A stretch of DNA of 64,000 nt from Mesobacillus persicus (GCF_900109925.1 NZ_FOBW01000012.1:94709-158708); one strand, 5' to 3'. Counted from the stretch's first letter, positions 10,535 through 19,517 are shown. Made by a program: numbers and translations. Notes: generated by a model from the sequence alone, not told the origin.

Positions 10535-12178
10535 ATGTTTACCAATAAAAAACGGGAAGAGATAGTCTCCACTTTACGTGAGGTCTCCTATGATCTCCTT
10601 GTAATTGGCGGGGGCATTACCGGGGCAGGGATTGCGCTAGATGCCTCGACTCGTGGGATGAACACGGCCCTCCTCGAGATGCAGGACTTTGCCGCAGGAA
10701 CCTCGAGCCGGTCGACGAAACTCGTTCATGGCGGCTTGCGCTATTTAAAGCAATTCGATTTTAAAGTGGTTGCTGAAGTGGGCAAAGAGCGAGCAATCGT
10801 TTATGAAAATGGCCCACATGTTACGACACCAGAATGGATGCTTCTTCCCTTGCATAAAGACGGAACATTCGGTAGCTTGATGACATCGGTCGGGCTTCGT
10901 GTCTATGATTTTCTCGCTGGCGTGAAAAAGAGTGAGCGCCGATTCATGCTGAATAAGGAAGAGACACTTGAAAAGGAACCGCTAATCAAACATCGAGGCT
11001 TAAAGGGCGGGGGATATTATGTAGAATATCGAACCGACGATGCGCGTCTAACAATCGAAGTCCTGAAAGCCGCTGTCGACCATGGCACGAAGGCATTAAA
11101 TTATGCCAAGGTAGAAGAACTTTTATATGAAGATAAAAAACTAGTTGGTGTTCAGGTTGTTGACCAACTCACGGGTGAAACGTTTAACGTACGGGCGAAA
11201 AAAATCATCAATGCAACGGGACCGTGGGTGGATTCGATCCGTGAGATGGACGGTTCGAAGCAAGGCAAGGGGTTGATTTTATCGAAAGGTGTCCATATTG
11301 TCTTGGATCAATCTGTGTTTCCATTAAAGCAAGCAGTTTACTTCGACACACCTGATAAGCGCATGGTCTTTGCGATCCCGCGAAACGGGAAAGCCTATAT
11401 TGGCACCACCGATACCTTTTATAAAAAAGACCCTATTGCCCCTGATGTAACGCGTGAAGATGTCGACTACTTACTCCAGGCGGTCCATTTTATGTTCCCA
11501 ACTGTAAAGGTGACAGCAAGTGATGTTGAATCAAGCTGGGCCGGAGTGCGTCCGCTTATTCTTGAAGAAGGGAAGAGTCCGTCCGAGATTTCACGTAAGG
11601 ATGAAATTTGGAAGTCGGAGTCTGGTTTAATCACCATCGCGGGTGGAAAATTAACGGGATATCGAAAAATGGCCGAAACGATTGTCGACCAACTCGCGGA
11701 AGAATTCAAAGTGGAGTTGAATCGTCCATTTGGACCGTGCAAAACAAAGAACTTACCAATTTCCGGCGGGAATGTTGGCGGAGCAGCGAATTTCGAACAG
11801 TATGTTCAAACCGCAGTAGAAGAGATGGTGGCGGATGGATTAACAAAAGAAGAAGCCATCCAGCTTGCTTGCTTTTATGGGTCGAATACTCCAATTGTCT
11901 TCGAACTGTTTCAGCAACATAAAAATGAACTGGAAACGTACAATCTCCCTAAAAGCATCTTTGCCCAACTTATTTACGGCCTTGAACACGAAATGATTGC
12001 TACCCCAGTAGACTTTTGGTTCCGTAGAACAGGGGATTTATTATTTGATATCGAGACGGTTAAAAAGTGGAAGAATCCAGTATTACTTTATATGGCTGAT
12101 CAGTTTGGTTGGAAGCAATCAGAGGTAGAAAAGTTTTCAGTTGAGCTTGAAGCTTTGATTCCAAAGTCGGAAGAATAG
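10535..12178 (+). CDS. glpD: Aerobic glycerol-3-phosphate dehydrogenase
   Basis: Membrane-associated flavoenzyme that oxidises glycerol 3-phosphate to dihydroxyacetone phosphate and passes electrons to menaquinone, linking glycerol use to respiration. The FAD-binding Rossmann motif VIGGGITGAGIALDAS lies near residue 24. GTSSRSTKLVHGGLRYL and NATGPWVDSI follow, then PRNGKAYIGTTDTFY and ITIAGGKLTGYRKMAE. The C-terminal helical domain has ACFYGSNTP. Length of 547 residues is normal. AAGGGGGAA precedes the ATG. Its own 350-bp leader region suggests separate control from glpK. The gene ends at a strong bidirectional terminator shared with the convergent acyl-CoA ligase. Confidence 0.97.
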   Translation: MFTNKKREEIVSTLREVSYDLLVIGGGITGAGIALDASTRGMNTALLEMQDFAAGTSSRSTKLVHGGLRYLKQFDFKVVAEVGKERAIVYENGPHVTTPEWMLLPLHKDGTFGSLMTSVGLRVYDFLAGVKKSERRFMLNKEETLEKEPLIKHRGLKGGGYYVEYRTDDARLTIEVLKAAVDHGTKALNYAKVEELLYEDKKLVGVQVVDQLTGETFNVRAKKIINATGPWVDSIREMDGSKQGKGLILSKGVHIVLDQSVFPLKQAVYFDTPDKRMVFAIPRNGKAYIGTTDTFYKKDPIAPDVTREDVDYLLQAVHFMFPTVKVTASDVESSWAGVRPLILEEGKSPSEISRKDEIWKSESGLITIAGGKLTGYRKMAETIVDQLAEEFKVELNRPFGPCKTKNLPISGGNVGGAANFEQYVQTAVEEMVADGLTKEEAIQLACFYGSNTPIVFELFQQHKNELETYNLPKSIFAQLIYGLEHEMIATPVDFWFRRTGDLLFDIETVKKWKNPVLLYMADQFGWKQSEVEKFSVELEALIPKSEE

Positions 12179-12200
12179 ATATACTAAAAATTAGAAAAAC

Positions 12201-12240
12201 AGCAAGGGTGCCCTCTCAATAGGGCACCCTTGCTTGTTTT
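12201..12240. terminator. Bidirectional terminator between glpD and the acyl-CoA ligase
   Basis: Perfect 14-bp stem AGCAAGGGTGCCCT / AGGGCACCCTTGCT with loop CTCAAT, T-rich on the plus side and A-rich on the other. It serves two convergent genes. Confidence 0.9.
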
Positions 12241-12255
12241 ATTAGAGAATGTTTC

Positions 12256-13893
12256 TTAAGCCTGAACCTTCTTCAGCTCCAACTCACGAAGTTCTCTCCG
12301 AAGCAGTTTTCCAACGGCTGACTTTGGAAGCTCGGCAAGGATTTCGACTGCCTTTGGTGCCTTATATGGTGCGAGGTTATCTTTTCCGAACTGAAGAATT
12401 TCTTCCTCGGTAACGACAGCCCCCTCTTTTAGCTTCACAAAAGCTTTAACAGTCTCACCACGATATTCATCTGGAAGACCAATGACGATAGCTTCTTCAA
12501 CGCCTTCAAGTTGGTAAAGAACTTCCTCTACTTCACGTGGGTAGACATTGTAGCCACTGGCAATAATCATATCTTTGCTGCGATCAAGGATGTAGAAATA
12601 GCCATCTTCATCCATCTTTGCGATATCGCCAGTATGCAACCAGCCATCTTTAAGAGCTTCTTCTGTATCTTTTGGGCGGTTCCAATAGCCTTTCATCACC
12701 TGCGGACCTTTAACAATCAATTCACCCGCTTCACCAACTGGAACATCAACATATTCGCCATCCTCTGTCTCGCGAACGATGCGAACGATGGTGCTTTGAA
12801 CTGGAATTCCAATACTGCCTTCTTTGGCAGGCACGAATGGCGGGTTAAAAATAACCGTTGGTGCCGCTTCAGAGAGTCCGTATCCATCCATTATGGAAGC
12901 GCCGGTAATTTTTTTGAATGCTTTCGCTTGTTCAACAGGTAGTGGAGCCCCACCGCTTCCAACAAAGTATAGTTGGTCAAAGCCGGCTTCTTTTAATAAT
13001 TCTGGTTGGCTGTTCAAGCCGAAATACATCGTAGGAACAGCGGCAAAAATGAATGGCTTTTCGCGTTTAACTGTCTCGATGACCTCAGCGACATCAAACC
13101 TTGGCAAGACGATTTGGTTCGCACCTTCTCTTAGTCCGCAAAGGGCGACACTAGAGAGTCCATACACATGGAACATTGGAAGGACGGTGATCATCTTGAA
13201 AGATTCTGGTACATCTTCGCAAGCGTTATAAATAGCATCGCAAACCTGATTAAAATTGGAAAGGAGGTTACTATGTGTCAGCATGACGCCTTTAGGTACG
13301 CCTGTTGTTCCACCAGTGTATTGCAGGACAGCGACATCTTCAAATGGGTTAATCGGTGCTTCTTCCACAGTGACTGGGGTTTGAAGAGCTTCTTCAAAGT
13401 ATTTATCACCCTCTGCGAGCGCAATCTTTTCACCGAAACCAATGGCAACCACATGTTTTAAATATGTATCCGCTTGGACCTTTTTAACTTTTGGATAGAA
13501 TGCATCAAGGGCAAACATATATCTCGCACCGGAATCTTCTAAAACAAAAGCAATTTCTCTTTCTACATACATTGGGTTGACTTGAACCGCAATTCCTCCT
13601 AAACGGAAAATCGCAAATAAAGCAAAGATATAATGTGGCGAGTTCGGAAGCATAATTGCAACGCGATCGCCCTTTTTAAATCCTTTACTATGTAAATGAG
13701 CCGACAGGCGGTCAACAATTGCTTTTGTTTCATTGTAGCTAAAGACTTTACCGTAAAAGGTAAATGCAGGCTTATCACCAAACCGTTTGACTGCATCTTC
13801 TAAAAAATCATAAAGTGACGCGTACTTTACACTCACATGCTCGTCAATTTTTGAATCATACCACTTTAACCAAGGCTTTTGCTGATAGACCAT
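12256..13893 (-). CDS. fadD: Long-chain fatty acid-CoA ligase
   Basis: Activates fatty acids to acyl-CoA through an acyl-adenylate, at the membrane or in the cytosol, for beta-oxidation or lipid synthesis. It belongs to the ANL adenylating family: P-loop LQYTGGTTGVPKGVMLTH near residue 190, MDGYGLSEAAP near residue 340, HTGDIAKMDEDGYFYILDRSK near residue 420, and the C-terminal Lys in LPKSAVGKLLRREL that completes adenylation. Length of 545 residues fits LcfA/FadD proteins. GGGAGGT precedes the ATG. It is a single gene, convergent with glpD. Chain-length preference cannot be told from sequence. Confidence 0.93.
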   Translation of the reverse strand: MVYQQKPWLKWYDSKIDEHVSVKYASLYDFLEDAVKRFGDKPAFTFYGKVFSYNETKAIVDRLSAHLHSKGFKKGDRVAIMLPNSPHYIFALFAIFRLGGIAVQVNPMYVEREIAFVLEDSGARYMFALDAFYPKVKKVQADTYLKHVVAIGFGEKIALAEGDKYFEEALQTPVTVEEAPINPFEDVAVLQYTGGTTGVPKGVMLTHSNLLSNFNQVCDAIYNACEDVPESFKMITVLPMFHVYGLSSVALCGLREGANQIVLPRFDVAEVIETVKREKPFIFAAVPTMYFGLNSQPELLKEAGFDQLYFVGSGGAPLPVEQAKAFKKITGASIMDGYGLSEAAPTVIFNPPFVPAKEGSIGIPVQSTIVRIVRETEDGEYVDVPVGEAGELIVKGPQVMKGYWNRPKDTEEALKDGWLHTGDIAKMDEDGYFYILDRSKDMIIASGYNVYPREVEEVLYQLEGVEEAIVIGLPDEYRGETVKAFVKLKEGAVVTEEEILQFGKDNLAPYKAPKAVEILAELPKSAVGKLLRRELRELELKKVQA

Positions 13894-14296
13894 TTTAATA
13901 ACCTCCCAGAAATTAAATGTTGTAGTGAATGCTCTCTGTGTTATGTATTCATGGATGTTGATTCCCTCTTAAATTATTGTAAGAATTCAGAACTTTGTAA
14001 ACGCCTTACTCTCGACATAATCCCACAAATGACATGCACCGATTTTTACGATTCCCTAGTTTTCGCGCTTTTTCCTAGTCGTCAACGTGTGAAAATGCTC
14101 GAATTTTGTCAGAATATTTCATTTTGTTCACGGAATGTTAATGAATTTGTGAGGTATTTATGAACGAGACCGATTCTCTATAATGATTGTCGAATAATGA
14201 GTAATTTCGGAATCGTGGCAGTCTGGTTGATTGGTGTAGTAAATAATGCGTGATGTTTAATTTCCAGATCAGAAAGAGGGTGTAATGGCAAGACTC

Positions 14297-14335
14297 ATAT
14301 AGCCTAAATTCATCTAGGATGAATTTAGGCTATAT
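14297..14335. repeat. Perfect 18-bp inverted repeat with 3-base loop
   Basis: Arms ATATAGCCTAAATTCATC and GATGAATTTAGGCTATAT flank TAG. No T-run follows on either strand, so a simple terminator role is doubtful. Confidence 0.8.
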
Positions 14336-14890
14336 AGAAGATTCGCACTTGTATAGGTCCATTAGAGCCAGCATTGTAAAAACATCATTTTATAAGGTGA
14401 TTATGCTTGAAAATAGGCCACATTATTTCGCCAAAATGATTCCTACCGCTCTAGTACGAACGGGGGCGATTAGCTATTATACCCAAGAGGGAATCTAGTA
14501 AAGCATTCATTCACCCCGCTTTTAAAGGGCAAGATGGCTGACAGAATTCCAACCATTTTCCTAATTATATGAGTCTTATGTTGAGATTCACTCTATGCAG
14601 GAATTTGAGTATTTAAAAGGAGATTAGAAGGGGTTTCTACGATGATTTACGCTAACTATTTAGGGAAGAAAAGAAATAAATTTCAGTGTAATTATTATAC
14701 TAAAATACTTGTTTCGAAATATTTAAATAATTTAGAAATTATGTTTGACAAGTAAATTATCATCCAATATATTAAAGGAGTACATAAATTTGGAAATCAA
14801 CTGGAGCTCTTTTCCAGTATATTTAAGATAAAAAGAGGGTGGGTGCCGAACAAATTAATCATTATTTCACAGTTGTTATTTTAAGATACT

Positions 14891-14909
14891 AACCGGTTAG
14901 TTATTTGTG
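14891..14909. promoter_or_regulatory. AACCGGTTAG motif upstream of the GPH transporter
   Basis: AACCGGTTAGTTATTTGTG matches 17 of 19 bases of the site upstream of glpD (10339-10357). It lies about 170 bp before the transporter start. LacI-type operator form; function inferred. Confidence 0.4.
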
Positions 14910-15079
14910 TTCGCGCCCGTCATTACGGGGGTTTAAACGCACTATCAATGGGTTCGTCATCTTCAGCTTAGACTTCAGATGTAAGGGCAAATACGATTTT
15001 GCACAGTCCAATACTATTTTAATAACATGTAATTCTATAAAAAGAGAGATTTTCATACTAGGATCAGGGGGAGTAGAAA

Positions 15080-16465
15080 ATGTTAGCGAAACAACTCAAA
15101 CATGATTTTGTAAATAGTAAAAATATTATTGCTGAAGTGGAAAAACCAGGGAAATCGGAAATGTGGTCATATGGTTTAGGTAGTTTTGGGATCTTCTCAG
15201 TTTGGACGTTACTAGGTGCCTTTTTGACTTTTTACTATACAGATGTTGCTGGCTTAGCGGCTACATCGGTCGGTACACTCATGCTAGTTGCGCGATTATT
15301 TGATGGAATTACCGACTTCGGAATGGGTTCTCTTGTAGATATGACGAAATCTAAGCATGGAAAGGCCCGCCCGTGGCTTTTATGGATGTCCTTCCCTTTA
15401 GGGGCAACGACGATTCTATTATTCTCTGTTCCGAATATTAGTGATTCTGGGAAAATTATCTATGCTTATGCGACGTATTTAATTTTCATTTTGCTCTACA
15501 CGGCTGTATCGATTCCGTATAAAACGCTACTAGGTGTGATGACACAGGATCAGAATAGTCGTTCTCAAGCAAACGTTTATGCAGGTATCTTTATTATGAC
15601 TGGTACGCTAGTGGTTATGACATTGACGCAGCCCTTAGCAGCTGCTATCGGCTGGACGATGCTCGCTGTTTTATATGGCTTAATTACGGTTGTTGCCCTT
15701 TATGTAACCTTCCGCAAGGTAAAAGAAAGAAGCTCTTCTTACGCGAATGGTCAAATTGAAAAGGTTAGCGCCAAGCAAGGATTTATTGCTCTAACGAAAA
15801 ATAAGTACTGGTTGATTATCACCGTTTATTGTATCGCTTTTTATGCAACAACGGCGCTTACACAAGGAGCCGCGCTCTATTATTCTCAGTGGGTATTGGG
15901 GAATCTTGCCTACTTCCCGCTTTATGGACTTGCTGTATCTCTCCCGATGCTCCTCGGAATGTTCTTCTTAACTCCATTAGTTAAGAGGTTCGGTAAACGA
16001 AATTTGGCAATTTTTGGTTCATTGCTTTACATCGTTGCTCAGTTGGTTAAAATGACGGATCCGACCAGTTTAACTGTTTTCTTAACGGGTTCAGCTCTAG
16101 CTGGAATCGGTGCAATTCCTGCAATTGCCTTGTTGTTTGCGATGATCAATGACACCGTCGAATATGGGGAATATAAAAGTGGCGTTCGTACGGAAGGATT
16201 AGTGAACAGTGGAGCAAGCTTTGGAATCAAGGTAGGAACTGGTTTAGGTCTTGCGTTAATTGGTTGGTTATTGGGCTTTGGTGGTTATGTAGGTGGAGCG
16301 GCAGAACAATCCGCGCTTTCCATCCAAATGATCTTAGCACTGAATCTTTATATCCCATTAGGTCTAGCCGTGCTACAGTTGATTTTAATGTTCCTATTTA
16401 AATTGGATAAGGAATATCCAGTGGTTTTAGCTGAGTTGCAAAAGCGGAAAGTGATGAAAATGTAA
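15080..16465 (+). CDS. GPH-family sugar:cation symporter
   Basis: Glycoside-pentoside-hexuronide family symporter (MelB/XynP/YicJ group), importing a glycoside or uronide with sodium or protons. About twelve membrane helices over 461 residues. Family motifs are FYYTDVAGLAATSVGTL, the cation-site region RLFDGITDFGMGSLVDMTKS followed by GKARPWLLW, and the C-terminal-half motif MINDTVEYGEYKSGVRTEG. CAGGGGGAG lies eight bases before the ATG. The N-terminal 20 residues are a polar cytoplasmic tail. No glycosidase or regulator is adjacent, so the sugar is unknown. Confidence 0.9.
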   Translation: MLAKQLKHDFVNSKNIIAEVEKPGKSEMWSYGLGSFGIFSVWTLLGAFLTFYYTDVAGLAATSVGTLMLVARLFDGITDFGMGSLVDMTKSKHGKARPWLLWMSFPLGATTILLFSVPNISDSGKIIYAYATYLIFILLYTAVSIPYKTLLGVMTQDQNSRSQANVYAGIFIMTGTLVVMTLTQPLAAAIGWTMLAVLYGLITVVALYVTFRKVKERSSSYANGQIEKVSAKQGFIALTKNKYWLIITVYCIAFYATTALTQGAALYYSQWVLGNLAYFPLYGLAVSLPMLLGMFFLTPLVKRFGKRNLAIFGSLLYIVAQLVKMTDPTSLTVFLTGSALAGIGAIPAIALLFAMINDTVEYGEYKSGVRTEGLVNSGASFGIKVGTGLGLALIGWLLGFGGYVGGAAEQSALSIQMILALNLYIPLGLAVLQLILMFLFKLDKEYPVVLAELQKRKVMKM

Positions 16466-16579
16466 TCGATTTTTGTTAGAGGAGAAGTGTTTTGTGCACT
16501 TCTCTTTTTTGCATGGGAAGAGCCTTTTTTTTCAATAAATAATACCTACTTTATTTCCCCATTACTTCCCAGTATTCGA

Positions 16580-16714
16580 AAATTTTCTTGCGACACTTTC
16601 TGGAAGATTGCTCAACAGTATGGTGTAACTGTGCAATCGATTGTTGATGTAAATAAATTAGACCCAGCCAAGCACTTAATCATTGGGCAGAAATTGATTG
16701 TTCCAGCGAAATAA
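16580..16714 (+). pseudogene. LysM domain remnant
   Basis: The last about 43 codons of an open frame encode a clear LysM peptidoglycan-binding motif: DTFWKIAQQYGVTVQSIVDV followed by NKLDPAKHLIIGQKLIVPAK. The sequence before it is hydrophobic junk-like and has no proper start or binding site. The usual Gly before DT is a Cys here. I read it as the 3' end of a lost LysM-protein gene, though a very small LysM protein cannot be excluded. Confidence 0.6.
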
Positions 16715-16727
16715 TATGTTTTGATGA

Positions 16728-16756
16728 GACTTAGCCTACTGGCTAGGTCTTTTTTA
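16728..16756 (+). terminator. Terminator after the LysM remnant
   Basis: Stem GACTTAGCC / GGCTAGGTC (one mismatch) with loop TACT, followed by a T-run. Its survival supports a former gene here. Confidence 0.7.
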
Positions 16757-16806
16757 TGGGGATTTCACGAGATTTTCACATCTATCAGATGCATTAAATC
16801 TACTAT

Positions 16807-16890
16807 GCATTGATTTTATAGAGTTATGGATTGATTTTCAGAAGATATGCATCGATTCTCACAAGTTATGGATTGATTATCGGAACTTAT
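16807..16890. repeat. Four tandem 21-bp degenerate repeats
   Basis: Units start at 16807, 16828, 16849 and 16870 and follow the pattern GSATYGATTNTNNNAANTTAT, for example GGATTGATTATCGGAACTTAT. A partial unit may precede them. The array lies in the gap before the preQ1 riboswitch. Confidence 0.75.
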
Positions 16891-17116
16891 TGAAAAAATG
16901 GTGACAAATTTGTGAAAAGGAGCGGAAGACAACTTTTAGGTGAAGGGCAAGTGGAACCCATTCTTGGCCATATGGCCCATTTTAACAATCGATTGATTAA
17001 ACCGCTTTGAAGCTAGGATAGCTCATCCTTTTTATGGTACTTTTAAAAATGTGATTGACGTTTTAACTAATGTTCATTATGATAAATAAAGAATTTAATA
17101 CCCGTGTTCGGACGGG

Positions 17117-17151
17117 AGAGGTTCATAGCGGAAACCCTCTATAAAAAACTA
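17117..17151 (+). promoter_or_regulatory. PreQ1 class I riboswitch aptamer
   Basis: AGAGGTTC at 17117, CCCTCTATAAAAAACTA to 17151: the preQ1-I consensus, in which CCTCT pairs with AGAGG and the A-rich tail packs into the stem as a pseudoknot. It is preceded by a small hairpin (CCCGT/ACGGG, 17101-17116). It senses the queuosine precursor preQ1 and controls queF downstream. Confidence 0.93.
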
Positions 17152-17168
17152 TGGATTTATGACTTTTT

Positions 17169-17202
17169 AAAAGCCATGTCCATACCCGGATGTGGCTTTT
17201 TT
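17169..17202 (+). terminator. Riboswitch expression-platform terminator
   Basis: AAAAGCCATGTCC pairs with GGATGTGGCTTTT through two wobble pairs, then a T-run. It follows the preQ1 aptamer by 17 bases. This fits transcription termination when preQ1 is bound. Confidence 0.8.
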
Positions 17203-17223
17203 GCATCCTTATTTTTGCTATGG

Positions 17224-17269
17224 ACCTCCCTGTGACGCATCGGGTTAGATGATACAGGGAGGTTTTTTT
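17224..17269 (+). promoter_or_regulatory. Second hairpin masking the queF ribosome binding site
   Basis: ACCTCCCTGT (17224-17233) pairs perfectly with ACAGGGAGGT (17254-17263), then seven T lead straight to the queF ATG. The 3' arm contains the GGGAGG ribosome binding site. The element could act as a second terminator, as a translational shut-off, or both. Confidence 0.7.
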
Positions 17270-17770
17270 ATGTCTGGACGTAATGAAGAACAAGGTTTAA
17301 AGGATTTGACCCTTTTGGGGAATCAACATACACAATACCCATCCGACTATGCACCTGAGGTGTTAGAGGCGGTTGACAGCCTGCACTCAAATCGCGATTA
17401 TTTCGTGAAATTTAATTGCCCGGAATTCACGAGTCTTTGCCCAATTACAGGTCAGCCTGATTTTGCAACGATGTATATTTCGTATATTCCTGATAAAAAA
17501 ATCGTGGAGAGCAAGTCTTTGAAATTGTATTTGTTTAGCTTCCGTAATCATGGGGACTTCCATGAGGATTGCGTCAACATCATAATGAATGACTTAATCA
17601 AGCTGTTAGACCCGCGCTATATTGAGGTTTGGGGCAAGTTTACGCCACGTGGCGGAATTTCCATTGACCCGTGGTGTAATTACGGAAAGCCTGATACGAA
17701 GTATGAAGAAATGGCGAATTTCCGCTTGATGAATCATGATCTTTATCCTGAGAAGGTTGATAATCGATAG
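17270..17770 (+). CDS. queF: NADPH-dependent 7-cyano-7-deazaguanine (preQ0) reductase QueF
   Basis: Reduces the nitrile of preQ0 to the amine of preQ1 with NADPH in the cytosol, the last free-base step before queuosine is inserted into tRNA. It belongs to the tunnel-fold family, unimodular YkvM type, 166 residues. The catalytic Cys lies in [15 protein letters not shown] near residue 56. The QueF motif [19 protein letters not shown] follows, then [13 protein letters not shown]. The start is the ATG at 17270, because GGGAGG lies just upstream; an earlier ATG at 17249 falls inside the leader hairpin. Regulated by the preQ1-I riboswitch upstream. The precursor-forming genes queCDE are not adjacent. 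Confidence 0.96.
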   Translation: MSGRNEEQGLKDLTLLGNQHTQYPSDYAPEVLEAVDSLHSNRDYFVKFNCPEFTSLCPITGQPDFATMYISYIPDKKIVESKSLKLYLFSFRNHGDFHEDCVNIIMNDLIKLLDPRYIEVWGKFTPRGGISIDPWCNYGKPDTKYEEMANFRLMNHDLYPEKVDNR

Positions 17771-17915
17771 GGCGTAGGCGCTCATTTTTAATGTGATTGG
17801 ACTTCACGATAGTAGGTGGAGTTCCTAGTAAATATCGGGTCACATAAAATAAGGCCAGCTTCCTAAAGAAATCCCTTAAAGCCCGAAATGAAAAACAGAA
17901 TGAAAGGGTGACAAT

Positions 17916-18557
17916 ATGCTTTTATACCTTAATGGAATTTTTGTTGGGTTGCTAATTTTATCGAACATTGTTGCTGTAAAATTGTTTAGTCTTGGAACGT
18001 GGGCGATGCTACCGGCAGCGGTTATCATTTATATTTTTACCTTTCCGATTACCGATGTGATTGTTGAGGTTTATGGAAAGAAAGAGGCACAGCGAACGGT
18101 TCGAGCGGGTTTTATCACACAAGTTTTAGCGCTTATTTTTATCGCAATTACCGTCTCCTTGCCAGCAGCTCCGGTGTTTAGTGAGCAAGCTTCGTTTGAG
18201 ACGATCTTGAATGGGAGCTTCCGAGTCGTGCTTGCAAGTTTAATTTCCTATATGATCAGTCAAAATCTAGATGTGTTTGTGTTTGGTCGGTTGAAAGACA
18301 AACATGGATCGAGTAAGCTTTGGCTGCGTAATAATGCGTCAACAATGCTCAGTCAATTAATCGATACAACCATTTTCATCACCATCGCCTTCATCGGTAC
18401 GATGCCTTTGGCTGTACTCGGAGGCCTGATTCTAACACAGTATATCTTCAAATTCGTTGCATCAGTCGTGTTAACACCAGTCGTGTATCTACTCGTTAAC
18501 CTGGTAAGAAGGCAAGAATCAATTGCTTCTTCAAACAGTCAAGCGGTAGGCGAATAG
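17916..18557 (+). CDS. yhhQ: Queuosine precursor transporter, YhhQ/VUT family
   Basis: Integral membrane protein of 213 residues with about six hydrophobic segments. It belongs to the DUF165/VUT family, whose E. coli member YhhQ imports preQ0/preQ1; the Bacillus homologue is YpdP. Family landmarks are NIVAVKLFSLG at the N-terminus, the charged motif FPITDVIVEVYGKKEAQRTV, and a WLRNNASTMLSQLIDTTIF block near residue 140. Location directly after queF supports a role in salvaging queuosine precursors. GAAAGGGTG precedes the ATG. No separate riboswitch is visible before it, so it may share the queF leader by readthrough across 145 bp. Confidence 0.9.
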   Translation: MLLYLNGIFVGLLILSNIVAVKLFSLGTWAMLPAAVIIYIFTFPITDVIVEVYGKKEAQRTVRAGFITQVLALIFIAITVSLPAAPVFSEQASFETILNGSFRVVLASLISYMISQNLDVFVFGRLKDKHGSSKLWLRNNASTMLSQLIDTTIFITIAFIGTMPLAVLGGLILTQYIFKFVASVVLTPVVYLLVNLVRRQESIASSNSQAVGE

Positions 18558-18616
18558 GTGCAGAACATATAGGTAGTATATCAATAGAATCTTACACATG
18601 GTTACTGGAAGAAACT

Positions 18617-18639
18617 TGGATGGTGCCTGGCACCACCCA
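18617..18639. repeat. GGTGCC palindrome (T-centred)
   Basis: Arms GGATGGTGCC and GGCACCACCC, with one weakened pair (T-G). It lies 59 bp after the YhhQ gene stop. Confidence 0.8.
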
Positions 18640-18668
18640 GTTGTTTACCAAATGATTTGAGAAATTGT

Positions 18669-18704
18669 AAAAAGCCCCCTAACATGACCGTTAGGGGGCT
18701 TTTT
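18669..18704. terminator. Bidirectional terminator between yhhQ and the SurA-like gene
   Basis: Perfect 15-bp stem AAAAAGCCCCCTAAC / GTTAGGGGGCTTTTT with loop ATGACC. It serves the convergent genes on both sides. Confidence 0.92.
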
Positions 18705-18726
18705 GGGTGGTTAGTAAAATCCATCT

Positions 18727-19395
18727 TTATAGAAGAATCTCAATCTTTTCTTCGTTTGATTTACGTAATTCTTCGATTAGTTCGTTCACTTTTTCATTTT
18801 TCTTTTGAGCCAATACTTGTTGTTCTAATTGAGGTTTCATTGTTTCAAAGTCTTCTGGTTCTTGTTCTTGAGTCTCGGCTGACTCTTTGTATTGGTTATA
18901 TACGGCTTGTAGTTCCTCGTCAGTAGTAGATAGCTCTCCGACATTATTATCGAGATATTTAGTGATAATAAGTTGTTTTTTTACTTGCTCGCCTAATTGT
19001 TCTTCAGTTAATTTATTCTTTTCTAGTAACTCTTCAAACTGTTTGTCCTCTTCGAACTGGGATTTAATCGCATCTATTTCACTATCAATCTCACCTTGTT
19101 CAACAGAAACCCCATCTTGTTCTGCTGTTTGAAGAATTAACTCGGTATTAATCAGTTGGTCTAATACCGACTTTTCCACTTCTTCTTTCATTTCACTATC
19201 AAGTTCATCGAGATTAATCCCTTGTTGTTCATATGATGTTTTTGTATTCTCTATTTCTACTTCATAGTCTTTCTTCAGAATATCTTTTCCATTAACAGTC
19301 GCTACAATTTCATCCGAACCGCCACTGCTACATGCTCCTAGTAGGAACGTGACAATTGCCATTGCTATAAACCATTTCGATGTTTTCTTAAACAA
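18727..19395 (-). CDS. SurA_N-type lipoprotein (PrsA-like chaperone without a rotamase domain)
   Basis: Exported lipoprotein, probably helping folding of secreted proteins at the membrane-wall interface. Signal peptide with lipobox LGAC (Cys near residue 21). The SurA N-terminal domain starts at VATVNGKDILKKDYE and continues as long helices rich in Glu, Gln and Lys. Unlike PrsA, no parvulin peptidyl-prolyl isomerase domain follows; the 222-residue chain ends in charged helices. The chaperone role is inferred from the domain. AGGGGGAAATT lies before the ATG. It is a single gene, with its own promoter region in 19396-19517. Confidence 0.8.
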   Translation of the reverse strand: MFKKTSKWFIAMAIVTFLLGACSSGGSDEIVATVNGKDILKKDYEVEIENTKTSYEQQGINLDELDSEMKEEVEKSVLDQLINTELILQTAEQDGVSVEQGEIDSEIDAIKSQFEEDKQFEELLEKNKLTEEQLGEQVKKQLIITKYLDNNVGELSTTDEELQAVYNQYKESAETQEQEPEDFETMKPQLEQQVLAQKKNEKVNELIEELRKSNEEKIEILL

Positions 19396-19517
19396 ATTAA
19401 TTTCCCCCTCAGATCAGCATGACCGTAATTGTATCATAATTCATAGAAAAGTAGGGAGATGTAAATGAATTGTTATAATGTTGTAACTTGGAAATTTCGG
19501 TAAATATGTTAGAAACT

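Larger units (their letters stand above)
13894..15079. other. 1.2-kb region without a recognisable gene
   Basis: Between the ligase start and the GPH transporter I find no convincing coding frame; open stretches lack ribosome binding sites and family features. It holds a long perfect hairpin (14297-14335) and the AACCGGTTAG motif (14891-14909). The rest is AT-rich, and may be a decayed locus or long regulatory leaders. Confidence 0.6.

Noticed and set aside
13879..14163. 94-codon frame upstream of the acyl-CoA ligase gene
   Set aside because: No binding site, unnatural Cys/Phe-rich composition, and it overlaps the ligase start region.
14763..14830. AAAGGAG followed by a TTG and a 13-codon frame
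   Set aside because: Too short and without any feature that would make it a credible leader peptide.
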